Source: JAIBJN01 sp963775625
Lineage (GTDB): Bacteria; Actinomycetota; Thermoleophilia; Gaiellales; Gaiellaceae
DNA: 64,000 bases
Assembly: GCA_963775625.1 (NCBI GenBank)
Contig: CAVZJM010000006.1
Coordinates: 1 to 64,000, forward strand
Direction of reading: 5' to 3'
Made by a program: the position numbers and the translations under genes. The notes beneath the pieces were generated by a model, which was not told where the DNA came from, made no database searches, and saw only the letters and a program-made list of their open reading frames with translations. This document shows positions 61,639-64,000 of this stretch, piece after piece. How positions within the stretch are numbered: position 1 is the first letter of the stretch; each line of letters opens with the position of its first letter.

Positions 61639-62865
61639 GTGCTGACGGACCGCGGCCGCTGGATCCTCGCCCTCGGCGGCGGCATCTACCTGGCCGCGTG
61701 GGCGTTCGGCTCGGAGGTTCTCTATCCCGTGGCGATCGGGCTCGTCCTCGCCCTCCTCGCCGCCGCTCTCTGGGTGCGGTTCCTGCAGCGACCGATGTCG
61801 CTCCGCCGCACGCTCGGACGGGGTGACCGGCTCGCCGGCGACGACGTCGGCGTCCAGGTCGAGCTCGACACGGACGAGATCGTGCCGTCGGGGACGCTCG
61901 TCCTCCGCGAGAAGATCGCGCGCCTCGGCGACCGGGAGACGCCGCTCGTCCGCCGCGGGGGCCGCCTGCGCGGCCGCTACCTGTTGCGCCGCGTGCCGCG
62001 CGGCCGCTACGCCATCGAGGAGACCGAGATCGTGATCGAGGATCCGTTCGGCCTCGAGCGGATCACGGTCGAGCTTCCGCCCGGCGCCTCGATCCTCGTC
62101 TACCCAAGGCTCGTCGACGTCGACAGGCTCTTCTCGGAGTCAGGGGCGCGGACGCCCGAAGGGCGCCGGCTCCTGTTTCGGCGGCCGACCGGCTTCGATC
62201 TCCACAGCGTCCGCGACTACCAGCAGGGCGAGTCGCTTCGCCGCGTGCACTGGCCGACGACGGCGAAGCGCGGCCAGCTGATGGTGAAGGAGCTTGAGGA
62301 CTCGCCGCGCGACGAGACGGCCGTGCTGCTCGACGCCGACGCGGCCGTTGTGACCGGCACGGCGCCGGATTCGAGCTTCGAGCTCGCCGTCCGCGCGGCG
62401 GGGTCGATCGTCAAGTCGCATGCCGCCAGGGGACGGAGGGCCGCACTCCTCGTCAACGCCTCGCGACCGACGTATCAGCGCGTTCATTCCTTCGACGGCG
62501 ACTGGCACCGCGCGCTCGAGCTCCTCGCCGCGGTCGAGCCGGACGGCCACTCGCCCGTCGCGAACATGCTCGCCGACGAGGCCGGGCCGGCGGCCCGCGC
62601 CGTCGAGCTCACGGTTGTCACCTCGGCGCTCTCGCCGCGACTCGTCGACCGCCTCGCCCACCGTGCGCTCGGAAACCACCCGGCGAGCCTCGTCTACGTC
62701 GACCCCGGGAGCTTCGCCCGGGTGAAGGCCGCCAGCGCCCTTCACCCGGCGACCGCCGCCCATCTGCTCCGACTCCAGCGCGCCGGGGTCCCCGTGCTCG
62801 TGCTGCGCCGGGGCGACGATCTCGCCGGGCGCCTTTCCGCCGTGGAGCTCGAGGCCGTTGGCTAG
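61639..62865 (+). CDS. DUF58 protein with vWA-like domain, membrane-anchored
   Basis: 408 residues, GTG start. Two N-terminal membrane helices (LALGGGIYLAAWAF and YPVAIGLVLALLAAALWV), a beta-rich region (LDTDEIVPSGTLVLREKI...), then the DUF58 signature RPTGFDLHSVRDYQQGESLRRVHWPTTAKRGQLMVKE near 188-223, followed by a degraded von Willebrand A-like fold (AVLLDADAAVV). DUF58 proteins are constant partners of MoxR ATPases. It overlaps the transglutaminase gene by 8 bp. Confidence 0.9.
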   Translation: MLTDRGRWILALGGGIYLAAWAFGSEVLYPVAIGLVLALLAAALWVRFLQRPMSLRRTLGRGDRLAGDDVGVQVELDTDEIVPSGTLVLREKIARLGDRETPLVRRGGRLRGRYLLRRVPRGRYAIEETEIVIEDPFGLERITVELPPGASILVYPRLVDVDRLFSESGARTPEGRRLLFRRPTGFDLHSVRDYQQGESLRRVHWPTTAKRGQLMVKELEDSPRDETAVLLDADAAVVTGTAPDSSFELAVRAAGSIVKSHAARGRRAALLVNASRPTYQRVHSFDGDWHRALELLAAVEPDGHSPVANMLADEAGPAARAVELTVVTSALSPRLVDRLAHRALGNHPASLVYVDPGSFARVKAASALHPATAAHLLRLQRAGVPVLVLRRGDDLAGRLSAVELEAVG

Positions 62866-64000
62866 GCGCTGGCTCCTCGTCGGGTTCGTCGCGACGGCCG
62901 TGACCATCTCCTGGGCGCAGCTCGAGTCGCGGAGGGTCGCCTGGGAGGACTGGCTGCCCATGCTCCTGCTCGCGCTCCCGGCCATCGGTGCCGTCGCCCT
63001 TCGGCGCTCCAGGCTCGTCATGGCGCTCGTGCTCGCGGGCTCGGCGCTCGTCGCGGCCTCGCTCGCCTCGGAGGTGCGGCTGGCGAACGCCCGGCCGGGC
63101 GACCCCTCGCGCGACTTCTTCGGCACGGTCCTCGGCCAGCTGCGCCGCGGCTTTCTCGACTTCTACGAGACGCAGCTGCCGTTCGACCGCCTCGACTTCC
63201 CCGCCATGCACACGATCGTCCTGCTCGCGATCTTCGGGTTCACGACCCTCATCGGCATGCTCGTGATGGCTCGCCGGCCGGTGGGCGCCGCTCTCGGCTT
63301 CGTCGTCGCGGTGGCGTGGCCTGCGACCCTCACTCCGGGCGCCCATCCGCTGCGCGCGGGGGCCGTCGCGCTTGCGGGCGTCCTCGCGATCCTCTTCCTG
63401 CTCAGGCGGGAGGAGCCGGCCCGCGGGGCCTTGCCGGCCGTAGGGGTCGGCCTGCTGCTGGTCATCGTCGCCGGGATCGTGTCGACGACGGACGCCGTGG
63501 CGAAGCCGGCCTTCCTTTCCTGGGAGACCTGGGACCCGTACGACCGGCCCACCGAGCCTGTCTCCGTCAACTACGTCTGGAGCGCGAACTACGACGGCAT
63601 CCAGTTCCCCGAGAAGCCGACCACGGTGATGCGGGTGAAGGTGCCGGGGCTCAAGAGATCGCTCTACTGGCGAGCGACGACGCTCGACGACTACACGGGC
63701 CTGATCTGGGACGAGGATCTCCAGCTGGGCGAGGCCTCGGAGCGGGAGCAGATCGACGCCACGAGCCCGCTCCTCCCGGAGGCCGCCCGAGACGAGGAAG
63801 GCTGGGTCCGGCAGGAGTTCACGATCGAGGCGCTTCGCGACAACCGTCTGCTGGCCTCGGCGCAGCCCGTCCGCTGGCAGCCGGGGACCGACGCGCCGGT
63901 CGCAGACGCGAACGGGGACGTCGTCCTCGTCTCCGACGGGATCCGTCGGGACCAGCGCTACACCGTGTGGAGCTACGTCCCGCGGCCCAACCCCAGCCAG
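62858..64000 (+). CDS. Transglutaminase-like membrane protein (TgpA/DUF3488 type), 5' part
   Basis: 381 codons to the window end, no stop. TTG 62858 overlaps DUF58. The N-terminal 220 residues hold about six membrane helices (for example MLLLALPAIGAVAL, HTIVLLAIFGFTTLIGMLVMA, GVGLLLVIVAGIVST), followed by an extracytoplasmic part (WETWDPYDRPTEPVSVNYVWSANYDGI ... YWRATTLDDYTGLIW). This is the TgpA N-terminal layout; the Cys-His-Asp transglutaminase core would lie beyond the window. MoxR-DUF58-TgpA is a common triad thought to act on cell-surface proteins or wall. Confidence 0.85.
   Translation, partial: MARRWLLVGFVATAVTISWAQLESRRVAWEDWLPMLLLALPAIGAVALRRSRLVMALVLAGSALVAASLASEVRLANARPGDPSRDFFGTVLGQLRRGFLDFYETQLPFDRLDFPAMHTIVLLAIFGFTTLIGMLVMARRPVGAALGFVVAVAWPATLTPGAHPLRAGAVALAGVLAILFLLRREEPARGALPAVGVGLLLVIVAGIVSTTDAVAKPAFLSWETWDPYDRPTEPVSVNYVWSANYDGIQFPEKPTTVMRVKVPGLKRSLYWRATTLDDYTGLIWDEDLQLGEASEREQIDATSPLLPEAARDEEGWVRQEFTIEALRDNRLLASAQPVRWQPGTDAPVADANGDVVLVSDGIRRDQRYTVWSYVPRPNPSQ

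Overview
The window is a 64 kb piece of a high-GC bacterial chromosome. The gene set points to the Actinomycetota: NucS in place of a MutS/MutL pair, an actinobacterial integration host factor (mIHF) directly before gmk-rpoZ-coaBC, the order pdxS-pdxT-yebC-ruvCAB-recJ-rel, and a pyrR-led pyrimidine operon. A deep-branching lineage such as Thermoleophilia/Gaiellales is my inference from the general feel of the proteins and is unproven. Genes are tightly packed, often with ATGA/TGATG overlaps, and many start with GTG or TTG.

Layout. 1-1926: the end of an rRNA operon. It holds most of a group I intron carrying a LAGLIDADG endonuclease, inserted at the site corresponding to E. coli 23S position 1951, then the 23S 3' exon, 5S rRNA and a terminator. 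1943-8227: HtpX-type protease, phosphatase, cupin and SDR genes, then dgt-dnaG. 8246-11779: tRNA-Asn followed by a 3.4 kb island bounded by a 46-bp direct repeat of the tRNA 3' end. It carries secreted proteins and a half-size permease but no intact integrase. 11830-17590: membrane and secreted proteins, yjbQ, a CAT-anticodon tRNA, acetyltransferases, an RTX protein, a cupredoxin and nucS. 17630-33584: a methionine-synthase/MTHFR fusion, pdxST, yebC, ruvCAB, a CDF transporter, recJ, rel, a GGDEF protein, a GAF protein and a thioesterase. 33684-41293: a very large secreted M14 peptidase, phosphomannomutase, a HIT protein, two tandem CorA proteins and tRNA-Arg. 41316-45643: a four-gene cluster of enolase-superfamily epimerase, DUF1611 protein and two M29 aminopeptidases, likely for D-glutamate or peptidoglycan-peptide catabolism. 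45710-49639: a LexA box fused to the start codon of a LysM (YneA-like) gene, RNase Z, a methyltransferase, DsrE/DUF1059 and a BTAD regulator. 49653-60647: the pyrR-B-C-carA-carB-pyrK-pyrD-mihF-gmk-rpoZ-coaBC operon. 60648-64000: moxR-DUF58-transglutaminase module, cut by the window end.

The least expected content is a family of small intergenic inverted-repeat elements. Two 169-bp copies (5404-5572 and 47317-47485, opposite orientations, about 88 percent identical by eye) have CTAGGAGG...CCTCCTAG ends and sit on the TAG stop codons of upstream genes. One of them also provides the only start codon of the downstream methyltransferase. Related elements lie at 21764-21931 and 48219-48273. Other notable points are the SOS-regulated, apparently leaderless division-inhibitor candidate, the dgcA-dgcN-peptidase cluster, a palindromic insertion that appears to have rebuilt the pyrK/pyrD junction, and four apparent single-base frameshifts (including one in essential pyrC) that look more like sequence errors than decay.
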